A stretch of 46,497 nucleotides of DNA from Lysobacteraceae bacterium UBA6001. GTDB lineage: Bacteria; Pseudomonadota; Gammaproteobacteria; Xanthomonadales; Xanthomonadaceae. Below, piece by piece: positions 7,605 through 15,016 of the stretch. The notes beneath the pieces are model-generated. The model was given only the letters and a program-made list of their open reading frames with translations, was not told where the DNA came from and did no database searches. The stretch lies in assembly GCA_002429615.1 (NCBI GenBank), contig DJAN01000195.1, forward strand, positions 1 to 46,497. Reading direction: 5' to 3'. The position numbers and the translations under genes were made by a program. Position 1 is the first letter of the stretch; each line of letters begins with the position of its first letter.

Positions 7605-8231
7605 ATGAACACCTCGCTTTCGTCCCGCGCGGATGTCGATGCCGCATCCATGCGCATCGCCCTGGCGCTCGCGTTTTCCACCAGCGCGATCACCCTTTAT
7701 GTCGTCGCCGGCTTGCTGCAGACGCTGTGGCTGCTGCCCGTTGGGCTGCTGGCATTGACCTTGATCGCCTTCCGTCTCTATCCCGAGCGCCCGCCGACGC
7801 GCGTCGAGCTGCTGCAGGCCGCCGGCCTCGCCCTGTTGTTGGGTGCCACGTGGCTCGCATGGCCACAGCGCGGCGAAACGGCGCTGCCGTCCCCCGCGCA
7901 CGCCAATGCGGTGGAGATGGGCGTCGGCCTGCTCAATGCCGTGCTGCTGTGGCCGCTGCTTTCCGAGAAGATCCTGCGCGACCTGCTGCTTGGCGCACTG
8001 GCCCCTGCATGGGGTCCGTGGGTGGCATCGCTGGCCTTGTCGGCACTGGCCGCGCTGCTTGCACTGGTATCGGCAACACCCGCGACATGGGCCCTGCTCT
8101 TTGCCCTAGCCATGTGCGGGGCCACCTTGCGGCTGCGCATGGGCACCTTCGCGCGCGCGCTGCCGGCATCACTCTGCGCTGCCCTGGCGCTGCACGCCTA
8201 TCTCGGCGGAGGCGAAGGCCTCGTCAGCTGA
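7605..8231 (+). CDS. Polytopic membrane protein resembling a degenerate CPBP (Abi/CAAX-like) protease
   Basis: A 208-residue, very hydrophobic protein with about six membrane helices. The ATG at 7605 has AAGGAG six bases upstream. The order of its elements follows CPBP intramembrane proteases: a segment LSEKILRDLLLGALAP where the family has EExxxR, then LALSALAALLAL where the family has FxxxH, then ARALPASLCAALALHAYLG where the family has HxxxN/D. One Glu, one Arg and the last His remain, but the second Glu, the middle His and the final Asn are missing. It may therefore be a non-catalytic member, for example an immunity or chaperone protein for the peptide encoded upstream. The family assignment is my reading of the pattern and is tentative. 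Confidence 0.6.
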   Translation: MNTSLSSRADVDAASMRIALALAFSTSAITLYVVAGLLQTLWLLPVGLLALTLIAFRLYPERPPTRVELLQAAGLALLLGATWLAWPQRGETALPSPAHANAVEMGVGLLNAVLLWPLLSEKILRDLLLGALAPAWGPWVASLALSALAALLALVSATPATWALLFALAMCGATLRLRMGTFARALPASLCAALALHAYLGGGEGLVS

Positions 8232-8237
8232 GTCCCC

Positions 8238-8630
8238 TCAGGCGGACGCCGCCGCGTCATACGCTACGCGCGCCTCGCGGATACGCGGGTGCGCCTGCTT
8301 GGCCCAGTCGATCAGCGCGCCCAGCGGCACCAGCATCGACTGCCCCAACGCGGACAACTGGTACTCCACGCTCGGCGGCTTGGTCGGGTGCACGTGGCGG
8401 GTCAGCAGTCCGTCGCGCTCCAGGTCACGCAGGCCCTGTGTGAGCATGCGCTTGGAGATATCCGGCAGCGCGCGATGCAGCTCGCCGAAACGCAACGGGC
8501 CGGTGCCAAGCGCGGCCAGGATCAGCGTGGTCCATTTCGCCGCGACATGGTCGAGCACGTCGCGCACCGGGCAGTCGTTCACGTCCATGTCGGCGAACAT
8601 CGGTCGCGTGCGGAGCGGGGAAAGGGCCAA
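8238..8630 (-). CDS. HxlR-family transcriptional regulator (YtfH-like)
   Basis: A 130-residue winged-helix regulator. The N-terminal [19 protein letters not shown] is the HxlR signature, with Cys20 the usual redox- or electrophile-sensing position. The HTH is [20 protein letters not shown], and the wing [13 protein letters not shown] follows. It is divergent from qorB, as ytfH is from qorB (ytfG) in E. coli and qorR from its quinone reductase target in Corynebacterium. The start is TTG at 8630, supported by GAAGGA seven bases upstream; ATGs at 8600 and 8588 are alternatives with no visible ribosome binding site. Confidence 0.88.
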   Translation of the reverse strand: MALSPLRTRPMFADMDVNDCPVRDVLDHVAAKWTTLILAALGTGPLRFGELHRALPDISKRMLTQGLRDLERDGLLTRHVHPTKPPSVEYQLSALGQSMLVPLGALIDWAKQAHPRIREARVAYDAAASA

Positions 8631-8673
8631 GGCAGGTTCCTTCGAAGTAACCAGGGGCGGAAAAACTGCCTCC

Positions 8674-8706
8674 TTGCGCTGGCGGAGGCGGTCTCTATTC
8701 TAGACC
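8674..8706 (+). promoter_or_regulatory. Promoter of qorB with an overlapping HxlR-type operator
   Basis: TTGCGC (8674-8679), 16 bases, TATTCT (8696-8701). An inverted repeat GGTCT-N7-AGACC (8690-8706) covers the -10 element. An operator at this place would let the divergent HxlR protein block qorB transcription. Read from sequence; regulator binding is inferred. Confidence 0.55.
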
Positions 8707-8739
8707 ACGCCTCGTCTGGAAACCCAACTGGAGACCGAT

Positions 8740-9600
8740 ATGTCCAACCCCCGCTATCTCGTGACCGCCGCCACCGGCCAGCTTGGCCGCCTGGTGGTCG
8801 CCGAACTGCTGCAGCGCGTGCCCGCCGCCGAACTGGCCGTGGCCGTGCGCGATCCGGCCAAGGCAGCCGATTTCACCGCCCAAGGCGTGAGCGTGCGCCA
8901 GGCCGACTACACCGACCCGGCCTCGCTGGAAGCCGCCTTCGCCGGCATCGAGCGTGTGCTGCTGATTTCCTCCAACGCCGTCGGCCAACGCCGCGAGCAG
9001 CACCGGCAGGCGATCGACGCCGCCAGGCGCGCCGGCGTCGGATATGTCGCCTACACCAGCCTGCTGCGTGCCGATACCAGTCCGCTGGGACTGGGCGTGG
9101 AGCATCGCGATACCGAGGCTGCGCTGCGCGAATCGGGATTGGCGTACTCGCTGCTGCGCAATGGCTGGTACACCGAGAACCTCACCGGTAGCGCGAAGCA
9201 TGAAGTGGAAAGTGGCGTGCGTGCCGGTAGTGCCGGGCAGGGTCGTTTCAGCACCGGGTCGCGGGCGGATTACGCGGCGGCGGCGGCGATCGTGCTGACC
9301 AGCGCGCAGCCGGCGCAGGTGTATGAGCTGGCCGGCGATGACAGCTTCACGCTGGAGGAGTACGCGGCCACGTTGTCGCGCCTGTCGGGCAAGCCGGTGC
9401 GGTATCAGGATATGCCTGAGGCGGAGTACCGGGCACTCCTGGAGCAGGTCGGGTTGCCGCCGCCGGTGGCTGCGCTGCTGTCCGATTCGGATGCAGGGGC
9501 CGCGAAGGGTGGGCTGTTCGATGACAGCCACACGCTGGGCCGATTGATCGGACGGGCGACAACGTCGCTGGAAGCTACGCTGCGGGATGCGTTGGGCTGA
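8740..9600 (+). CDS. qorB: NAD(P)H:quinone oxidoreductase 2 / NmrA-like SDR
   Basis: A 286-residue atypical SDR of the NmrA/YtfG group, which reduces quinones using NADPH. The nucleotide motif TAATGQLGRLVV (family GxxGxxG form) is at residues 9-20, and VAVRDPAKAADF is the segment after the second strand that selects NADPH. YTSLLRAD replaces the classical YxxxK catalytic block, as usual in this group, and RNGWYTENL is the substrate-side motif. The ATG at 8740 has GGAG six bases upstream. The 40% position of the divergent regulator and the operator over its promoter suggest induction by quinones or electrophiles. Confidence 0.9.
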   Translation: MSNPRYLVTAATGQLGRLVVAELLQRVPAAELAVAVRDPAKAADFTAQGVSVRQADYTDPASLEAAFAGIERVLLISSNAVGQRREQHRQAIDAARRAGVGYVAYTSLLRADTSPLGLGVEHRDTEAALRESGLAYSLLRNGWYTENLTGSAKHEVESGVRAGSAGQGRFSTGSRADYAAAAAIVLTSAQPAQVYELAGDDSFTLEEYAATLSRLSGKPVRYQDMPEAEYRALLEQVGLPPPVAALLSDSDAGAAKGGLFDDSHTLGRLIGRATTSLEATLRDALG

Positions 9601-9651
9601 TTCGCGGTGAGGCCTGCGCCGGGTCGGGTTGATGCCGGCGCAGGGTTGGCG

Positions 9652-9677
9652 CGGTCGCGGCTGAAGCCGCTCCTACA
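9652..9677. repeat. Single GTAG-type REP palindrome
   Basis: Same 26-base unit as the pair at 3128-3222, in the orientation of the second copy (CGGTCGCGGCTGAAGCCG, ending CTCCTACA). It lies in the 214-base gap between the convergent qorB and dinG genes. The rest of that gap holds a CGGCAG/CGGCAA short-repeat stretch (about 9680-9735) and no gene. Confidence 0.88.
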
Positions 9678-9814
9678 ATTAACGGCAACGGCAGCGGCAG
9701 CGGCAGCGGTAGCCGCAACAACAGCGGTAACTGCAAGCGCACGAGCGGGGCGGATCCGGTCCCGGTGCCGATGCAGAAGCCCGTGGGAAGGCGTAGCGCG
9801 GCGGGTACGCCGCG

Positions 9815-11950
9815 TCAGCCGATGACGCGCCGGAACGGCGGCAGTGCGTCGATGATGCGGCGGCCGTAACGCCGCGTCAGCAGGCGCGAGTCGAGGATGA
9901 TCACCCGCCCGTGGTCGCTCGATGTGCGGATCAGGCGCCCCGCGAACTGCGTCAGCGTACGCAGCGCATGCGGAATCGCGATCAGGTTGAAGGCGTTCTG
10001 CCCGCGGCTTTCCAGCCACTCACCCAGCGTCGCGGTCTGCGGGTCGGTCGGCACCGCGAACGGCACCTGGGTGATCACCACCGTCGTGCAGGCGTCGCCC
10101 GGCAGGTCCAGGCCCTCGCCAAACGAGTTGAGCCCGAACAGCACCGAGCCCTCGCCCGCCGCGATGCGCCGCAGATGCTCGGCGATCACCTGCGACTTGT
10201 TGCCCTCGCCCTGCACCAGCACACGGTTGCGCTGGGTGATCGGCAACAGGTCGGCCACCTTCTCCATCTTCCAGCGCGAGGTGAACAGCACCATGCTGCC
10301 CTTGCCCCAGTCCAGCTCGCGCACCAGGTAGCGCGCGACTTCCTTCGGGTGACCCTCGCGGTCGTCCGGGGTGACCGGGAAATTCGGCACCACCAGTTCG
10401 GCCTGGTTGAACAGGTCGAACGGCGAATCCAGTGACACCATCTCGGCATGCGCCGGCAGGCCGGTGTCGATGGCGAAGGACTGGAAATCCCCGCCGCCGG
10501 TCAGCGTGGCCGAAGTCATCACCACCGAATCGACCTCGTTCCACAGCAGCGAACGCAATACGTGCGCGGCGGAGACCGGCGAACAGTGGCAGATCAGATC
10601 GCCCTCGCGCGACAGCGTGACCCAGCGCGCCATCGGTGGCTGGCCTTCCTTGTCCTCGCGCCGCCAACCACTCCATAGCGCGTGCTGCTGTTCGACCATC
10701 TCCAGCGCCAGGCCGAAGCTGCGCTGCAGGCGCTCACGCGCAGCGTCCTCGGGCTTGCCCTTGGCGACCAGGCCATGCGCCGCATGCACCCAGTTGAACA
10801 GCGCGCGGGTCTGCTCACCGAGTTCCTCGATCGCCGGGCCCCAGGCCGGCGGCAGCTGGCCGTTCGGCGCACGCCACATCGGCTCGCGCTCGGAGGCATC
10901 CGGCGTCCAGGTCCGGCTGACCTCGCCGTGGAAGGCCTTGAGCCGCTTGGCCACGTCCGCCGCCAGTTCCACCGCTTCGTTCGGCACCAGCGTGCCGATG
11001 CGGTCCTTGTCGACCGCCCGGTAGGCGGCGGCGATGAGAATCTGCAGGCGGCCAGTGCGCTTGGCCATGTCGTCCAGCGGCAGGTTCGCCGCGCCCTGGT
11101 CGATCGCCACGCCGGCCACGTGGTGGCCTTCGTCCAGCACCAGCAACATGTCCGCCGGGGCGGCGATCAACGGCTGGCCGTTCTCCGCATCGCCCAGCTG
11201 TAGCGTCGACAGCAGCAGCGCATGGTTGGTGACCACGATCTGCGCTTCGCGCACGTCGGTGCGCGCACGCAGCACCGGGCATTGCGCGGCATGGCTGCAG
11301 CGCCGCCCGGCGCAGCCGGATGCCGGCGTGGTGATGCGCAGGCGCAACGGCACCGATACCGGCTCTGGCGCCTGGTCCAGGTCGCCGTTCCAGGCCTGCT
11401 GCGCGTAAGCCTGGCCGAGGCGACGGGCGACCTCGGTGTCGGCCGGGCTCAGCGGCCGGTCGTAGACCGCGTGCGCGTCCTCGAACAATGCGTCCTGGCT
11501 GGTTTCGCCCTGCAGCTCGGCGGCGTTGCGCGTGCACAGATAGCGGGTGCGGCCCTTGGCCAGCGCTACCGTCGCCTGCAGCCCGGTCGCTTTGAGGAAG
11601 GCCGGGATGTCGCGCTCCACCAGCTGCGACTGCAAGGCCACGGTGCCGGTGCTGATCACCAGTTTCTTCTTCGCCGCCAACGCGATCGGCACGCCGGCGG
11701 TCAGGTAGCCCAGGCTCTTGCCGACGCCGGTCGGCGCCTCGGCCACGGCGACGCCGCCGGAGGTGGCGAGCGCGCGCGAGACCACACCGATCATCCGGCT
11801 CTGCGAGCGGCGGGTGGTGAAGCCGGGCGTGTTCGCCTGCAGGCGGGCGTAGGCGTCGCGGATGCTCGCCTTGAGGGGTTCATCGAGCTGGCGGCTGCCG
11901 GCGGCCTTGGCCGCGGCGTCCGCCGGCGGTGCGGCCACTTCGTCATTCAT
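9815..11950 (-). CDS. dinG: ATP-dependent DNA helicase DinG (iron-sulfur, XPD-like)
   Basis: A 711-residue superfamily 2 helicase that unwinds forked DNA, R-loops and G-quadruplexes in the 5'-3' direction. Walker A is APTGVGKSLGYL near residue 71. The four cluster cysteines are in RYLC and the GCAGRRC...QC segment. VVTNHALLL follows, then the DEAH box in the form DEGH (LVLDEGHHVAG). The C-terminal helicase motifs include LFGLNSFGEGLDLPG and RTLTQFAGRLIRT. The start is ATG at 11950; E. coli DinG is 716 residues. Single gene, followed by the REP copy. Confidence 0.95.
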   Translation of the reverse strand: MNDEVAAPPADAAAKAAGSRQLDEPLKASIRDAYARLQANTPGFTTRRSQSRMIGVVSRALATSGGVAVAEAPTGVGKSLGYLTAGVPIALAAKKKLVISTGTVALQSQLVERDIPAFLKATGLQATVALAKGRTRYLCTRNAAELQGETSQDALFEDAHAVYDRPLSPADTEVARRLGQAYAQQAWNGDLDQAPEPVSVPLRLRITTPASGCAGRRCSHAAQCPVLRARTDVREAQIVVTNHALLLSTLQLGDAENGQPLIAAPADMLLVLDEGHHVAGVAIDQGAANLPLDDMAKRTGRLQILIAAAYRAVDKDRIGTLVPNEAVELAADVAKRLKAFHGEVSRTWTPDASEREPMWRAPNGQLPPAWGPAIEELGEQTRALFNWVHAAHGLVAKGKPEDAARERLQRSFGLALEMVEQQHALWSGWRREDKEGQPPMARWVTLSREGDLICHCSPVSAAHVLRSLLWNEVDSVVMTSATLTGGGDFQSFAIDTGLPAHAEMVSLDSPFDLFNQAELVVPNFPVTPDDREGHPKEVARYLVRELDWGKGSMVLFTSRWKMEKVADLLPITQRNRVLVQGEGNKSQVIAEHLRRIAAGEGSVLFGLNSFGEGLDLPGDACTTVVITQVPFAVPTDPQTATLGEWLESRGQNAFNLIAIPHALRTLTQFAGRLIRTSSDHGRVIILDSRLLTRRYGRRIIDALPPFRRVIG

Positions 11951-11996
11951 GCGGGCATTTTCTCATGCCCGGGTCGCACTGCGTGGGACGGGCGGT

Positions 11997-12344
11997 TCAG
12001 TCCAGCACCGGCACAGCCGGCGGGGTGCGCGCCAGCGCCCAGCACAGCACCAGCAGGCCACCGGCCAGCAGCAGGTGCACCACCAGGCTGGCGCCGCGCA
12101 TGATCGGCGCCAGCTGCACCAGCGAGGTCGCCGCGCCCTGGCTCAGCAGGGCCATCGGCAGCATGCCGAGCAAGGCGTCCACCAGCACGCTGGCCAGGCA
12201 CAGCGACAGGCCGACAAAGCCCATGCGCCGCGAGGGCGTGCCGCGAGCGCGCAGCAGCAGGGACATGCCCACCGCGATGGCGATGAACATCGGCAGACGC
12301 CACAGCAGGGCGTCGAGCAGGGCCAGCAGGGCCGCCATCGCCAT
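11997..12344 (-). CDS. Small four-helix inner-membrane protein
   Basis: A 115-residue protein with four predicted membrane helices (LLWRLPMFIAIAVGMSLLL, VGLSLCLASVLVDALLGMLP, a third around GASLVVHLLLAGGLLVLCW, and a weaker one between). The ATG at 12344 comes two bases after the aroE stop, with GGAGGA six bases upstream, so it is cotranslated with aroE. I do not recognise a named family. Sits between aroE and dinG. Confidence 0.72.
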   Translation of the reverse strand: MAMAALLALLDALLWRLPMFIAIAVGMSLLLRARGTPSRRMGFVGLSLCLASVLVDALLGMLPMALLSQGAATSLVQLAPIMRGASLVVHLLLAGGLLVLCWALARTPPAVPVLD

Positions 12345-12346
12345 GT

Positions 12347-13195
12347 TCAGTCCTCCCCCACCAGCACGCGGCCGCGCTGGCGCAGCTCGGCGTAGATGTC
12401 GTCGGTCTGCGGGCGCACGCCGTGCCACAGCGCGAAGGATTCGGCGGCCTGTTCCACCAGCATGCCGAGGCCATCGACCACGTCGCGGCACTGCGCCGCG
12501 CGGGCCCAGGCCAGGAAGTCGATCGCCGCGTCGCCGTAGTTGAGGTCCACCGCCGCGGTGAGGCTGTCCACCAGCGACAGCGGCAGCGCGAAGCCGCCGT
12601 CCTCGCCACGGCCAGCGGCGGTGGCGTTGACGATCAGCTCGAAATCGCCGAGCTCGTGCAGGTCTTCCCAGTAGCGGGTGTATGCACGCGCCGGCTCGCC
12701 CAGCGCATCGGCCAGCGCATCGGCACGCGCCGGGCTGCGGTTGACGATGACCATGTCGCGCACGCCGGCATCCAGCAGCGCCGGGGCAACGCCCCGCGCG
12801 GCGCCACCGGCACCGAGCAGCAGCACCCGGCGTCCGCGCAGGTCCAGGCCGTGGCGGTCGGTGAGGTCACGCACCAGGCCGACGCCGTCGGTGTTGTCGC
12901 CATGCCAGCCGTCCTCGCGGCGCACCAGCGTGTTCACCGCGCCGGCGCGCACCGCGCGCTCGCTGCGGGTCGCGGCCAGGGCATGGGCGTCTTCCTTCAG
13001 CGGCAGGGTCACGTTCGCACCCTGCCCGCCGCTGGCGGCGAACTGCGCCAGCGCCTGCGCGAAACGCGCCGGCTCGGCGTCGATGGCCACGTACTCCAGC
13101 GCGATGCCGAGCTGGCGTCCGAACGCGGCATGGATGCGCGGCGACAGCGAATGGGCGATGGGATGGCCGAACACGGCGAAGCGGGACGGGGTCAT
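12347..13195 (-). CDS. aroE: Shikimate dehydrogenase (NADP+)
   Basis: Reduces 3-dehydroshikimate to shikimate in aromatic amino acid synthesis. The 282-residue protein has the substrate block [16 protein letters not shown], the catalytic Lys in [13 protein letters not shown] (about residue 69), the Asp in [13 protein letters not shown] (about residue 106), and the dinucleotide motif [25 protein letters not shown], with Arg after the second strand, fits NADP. The ATG at 13195 has GAGAGG just upstream. This is the biosynthetic copy; a second, YdiB-like paralogue is at 25505-26377. Confidence 0.95.
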   Translation of the reverse strand: MTPSRFAVFGHPIAHSLSPRIHAAFGRQLGIALEYVAIDAEPARFAQALAQFAASGGQGANVTLPLKEDAHALAATRSERAVRAGAVNTLVRREDGWHGDNTDGVGLVRDLTDRHGLDLRGRRVLLLGAGGAARGVAPALLDAGVRDMVIVNRSPARADALADALGEPARAYTRYWEDLHELGDFELIVNATAAGRGEDGGFALPLSLVDSLTAAVDLNYGDAAIDFLAWARAAQCRDVVDGLGMLVEQAAESFALWHGVRPQTDDIYAELRQRGRVLVGED

Positions 13196-13246
13196 GGGGC
13201 CTCTCGGGTTGGCTAGACTGGGGCGCTTCGCCTTCGGGATACGGAC

Positions 13247-14143
13247 ATGCGCTTCCGCCTGCCACTGCTTGCGCTCACCGCGAGTCTACTCTGTGCGCCC
13301 ACGGCCTCGGGCCTGTCGGAGTTCGGGATCGAGGGCATGGGCGTGGTGTCCACGCCGGCCAATGAAGTCCGCGGCACGGTGGCGCCGGATGGCCAGCGCA
13401 TCGTCTGGGGCAGCACCGACCGCCCCGGTGGCGCGGGCGGCTGGGACCTGTGGCAGGCCAGCCTGCGCGATGGGCGCTGGCAGGATCCGCGCCCGCTGCC
13501 GCTCAATTCGTCCGCCAACGACTTCGACCCGTTCTTCAGCCCCGACGGACGCTGGCTCTACTTCTTCTCCAACCGCAAGGGCGGCCAGGGCGGCGATGAC
13601 CTATACCGCGCCGCGGTGATGGCCGACGGCGGCTTCGGTCCGGCGGAGAACCTCGGCCCCGGGGTGAACACGCGCGGGGACGAATGGGCGCCCACGGTAT
13701 CGGCGGACGGCCAGCGGCTGCTGTTCGCCAGCAACGGCCACAGCGGCGGCGGGCGGCATGACCTGTTCGTGGCGCGCTGGGATGGCCATGCCTTCGTCGC
13801 GCCGCAGCCGGTGCCCGGCCTGGCCAGCGCACAGGACGAATTCGATGCAGCGTGGCTGGGCGATGGGCGCGCCATCGTGTTCGCGCGCTCGGACGATGCC
13901 GCCACGCGGCCCGTGCAGCTATGGCTGGCACAGTGCCGGCAGGGCCGCTACGTCGATCCGCAACCGCTGGCGCTGTCGTTCAACGATGCGCAGGGCACTA
14001 CGCTCGGCCCGGTGGTGGACGCGAGCAAGCCCGGCGAACTGCTGGTCAGTGGCAGCGCACGCGCGCCACGCGCCGGCAAGCTCGATCTCTACCGGATGAA
14101 AGCCCCCGCGGCGACCGGCGACGACAGCTGCCTCACGCGCTGA
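13247..14143 (+). CDS. Secreted TolB-like beta-propeller protein (PD40/WD40-like repeats)
   Basis: A 298-residue protein with a signal peptide ([20 protein letters not shown]). The mature part is built of PD40-type repeats: [48 protein letters not shown] and [16 protein letters not shown]. The alternating repeat DLYRA/DLWQA motifs are typical of TolB-like propellers found near OmpA or carbohydrate systems. No enzyme motif is visible, so a binding or scaffold role in the periplasm is likely. Divergent from aroE and convergent with nrdG, whose stop is only seven bases away. Confidence 0.85.
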   Translation: MRFRLPLLALTASLLCAPTASGLSEFGIEGMGVVSTPANEVRGTVAPDGQRIVWGSTDRPGGAGGWDLWQASLRDGRWQDPRPLPLNSSANDFDPFFSPDGRWLYFFSNRKGGQGGDDLYRAAVMADGGFGPAENLGPGVNTRGDEWAPTVSADGQRLLFASNGHSGGGRHDLFVARWDGHAFVAPQPVPGLASAQDEFDAAWLGDGRAIVFARSDDAATRPVQLWLAQCRQGRYVDPQPLALSFNDAQGTTLGPVVDASKPGELLVSGSARAPRAGKLDLYRMKAPAATGDDSCLTR

Positions 14144-14150
14144 AGGCGGC

Positions 14151-14822
14151 TCAAGTCGCGCGAACGGTGAACACCTCGAAGCCGACGCCGAGCCGCGCCA
14201 GATCCACCTGCGCCTGCAGGGGCGGCGTCCATGCCTCCCCTTTCAGCCTGCGCTGCTGCAAGGCCCAGTGGGTCACGCCGCGCGCGGCCAGGTGTTCGCC
14301 CAGCGCATACAGGTCCTCGACCGGAAACAGGCCGGCCGACCACGTCGTGCGGCATTCGTAGGCCACGCCACTGTCGAGCACGCACTGCAGCGACGCCTCG
14401 ACCGCGCGGCCACTGCCACGCCGCCCGGTCACCGCGTCATAGCCGGCCCATGGCGCCTTGATGTCCAGGCCCACCCAGTCGAGTTGTGGCAGCACCTGGC
14501 GCAGCCGCGCCGGGTACATGCCGCCGGTATGCAGGCCGATATGGAAACCCAGCGCCTTGAGGCGTTCGACGGCCGCGGCCAGATTCGCCTGCGCGGTCGG
14601 CTCGCCACCGGACAGCACCACGCCATCCAGCAGTCCGCGGCGACGCTGCAGGAATGCCAGCGCCGCCGACCAGTCGAGATGGCCACCGCCACTGGCCGGC
14701 AGCAGCGCCGGGTTGTGGCAGTAGCTGCAGCGCCACGGACACCCCTGCAGGTACAGCACCGCCGCGAGACGGCCGGGGAAATCGATGGTGGTCAGCGGCG
14801 TGAGGCCGCCGAGGCGGATCAT
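14151..14822 (-). CDS. nrdG: Anaerobic ribonucleotide reductase activating protein (radical SAM)
   Basis: Radical SAM activase that installs the glycyl radical on class III ribonucleotide reductase. The cluster motif is CPWRCSYC (C28, C32, C35), then GGEPTAQ for the GGE motif near residue 73. At 223 residues it is longer than E. coli NrdG (154) and closer to the PflA-like group used by many proteobacteria. Its ATG overlaps the stop of the small glycyl-radical gene by four bases (ATGA), so the three nrd genes are translationally coupled. Confidence 0.93.
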   Translation of the reverse strand: MIRLGGLTPLTTIDFPGRLAAVLYLQGCPWRCSYCHNPALLPASGGGHLDWSAALAFLQRRRGLLDGVVLSGGEPTAQANLAAAVERLKALGFHIGLHTGGMYPARLRQVLPQLDWVGLDIKAPWAGYDAVTGRRGSGRAVEASLQCVLDSGVAYECRTTWSAGLFPVEDLYALGEHLAARGVTHWALQQRRLKGEAWTPPLQAQVDLARLGVGFEVFTVRAT

Positions 14823-15016
14823 GCCGCGGCGGCCATCCGCGCTGGCGCGACCGGCTCGGCGAAGCAGCGACGCTCCTGGTACTCGCCCTGCTTGCCGATG
14901 TTGAAGCTGGAGACCGGGCGGTGATAGCCCATCACCCGCGTCCACACCTCGCAGCGCTGGCGCTCGGTGACTTCCAGGCCGTTGGGATCCAGCGGATGGG
15001 ATTGAAGGGGGCTCAT
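14819..15016 (-). CDS. nrdD: Stand-alone glycyl-radical domain of anaerobic ribonucleotide reductase
   Basis: A 65-residue protein. The segment CEVWTRVMGYHRPVSSFN then IGKQGEYQERRCF is the glycyl-radical loop and C-terminal tail of NrdD; Gly30 in RVMGY is the expected radical site. In most NrdD proteins this is the C-terminal end of the large subunit; here the large gene stops first. Its ATG overlaps the nrdD stop by four bases (ATGA) and has GGAG eight bases upstream. It overlaps nrdG in the same way. Assembly in trans with the large subunit is inferred, in the way that GrcA (YfiD) supplies a spare glycyl domain to pyruvate formate-lyase. A real sequencing indel is less likely because the start has its own ribosome binding site and the frames end tidily. 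Confidence 0.85.
   Translation of the reverse strand: MSPLQSHPLDPNGLEVTERQRCEVWTRVMGYHRPVSSFNIGKQGEYQERRCFAEPVAPARMAAAA

Noticed and set aside
12347..13195. aroE as part of the accessory shikimate/quinate system
   Set aside because: It is the standard biosynthetic enzyme, coupled to a small membrane protein and dinG, 6 kb away from the accessory block. The YdiB-like paralogue is the candidate for catabolism.
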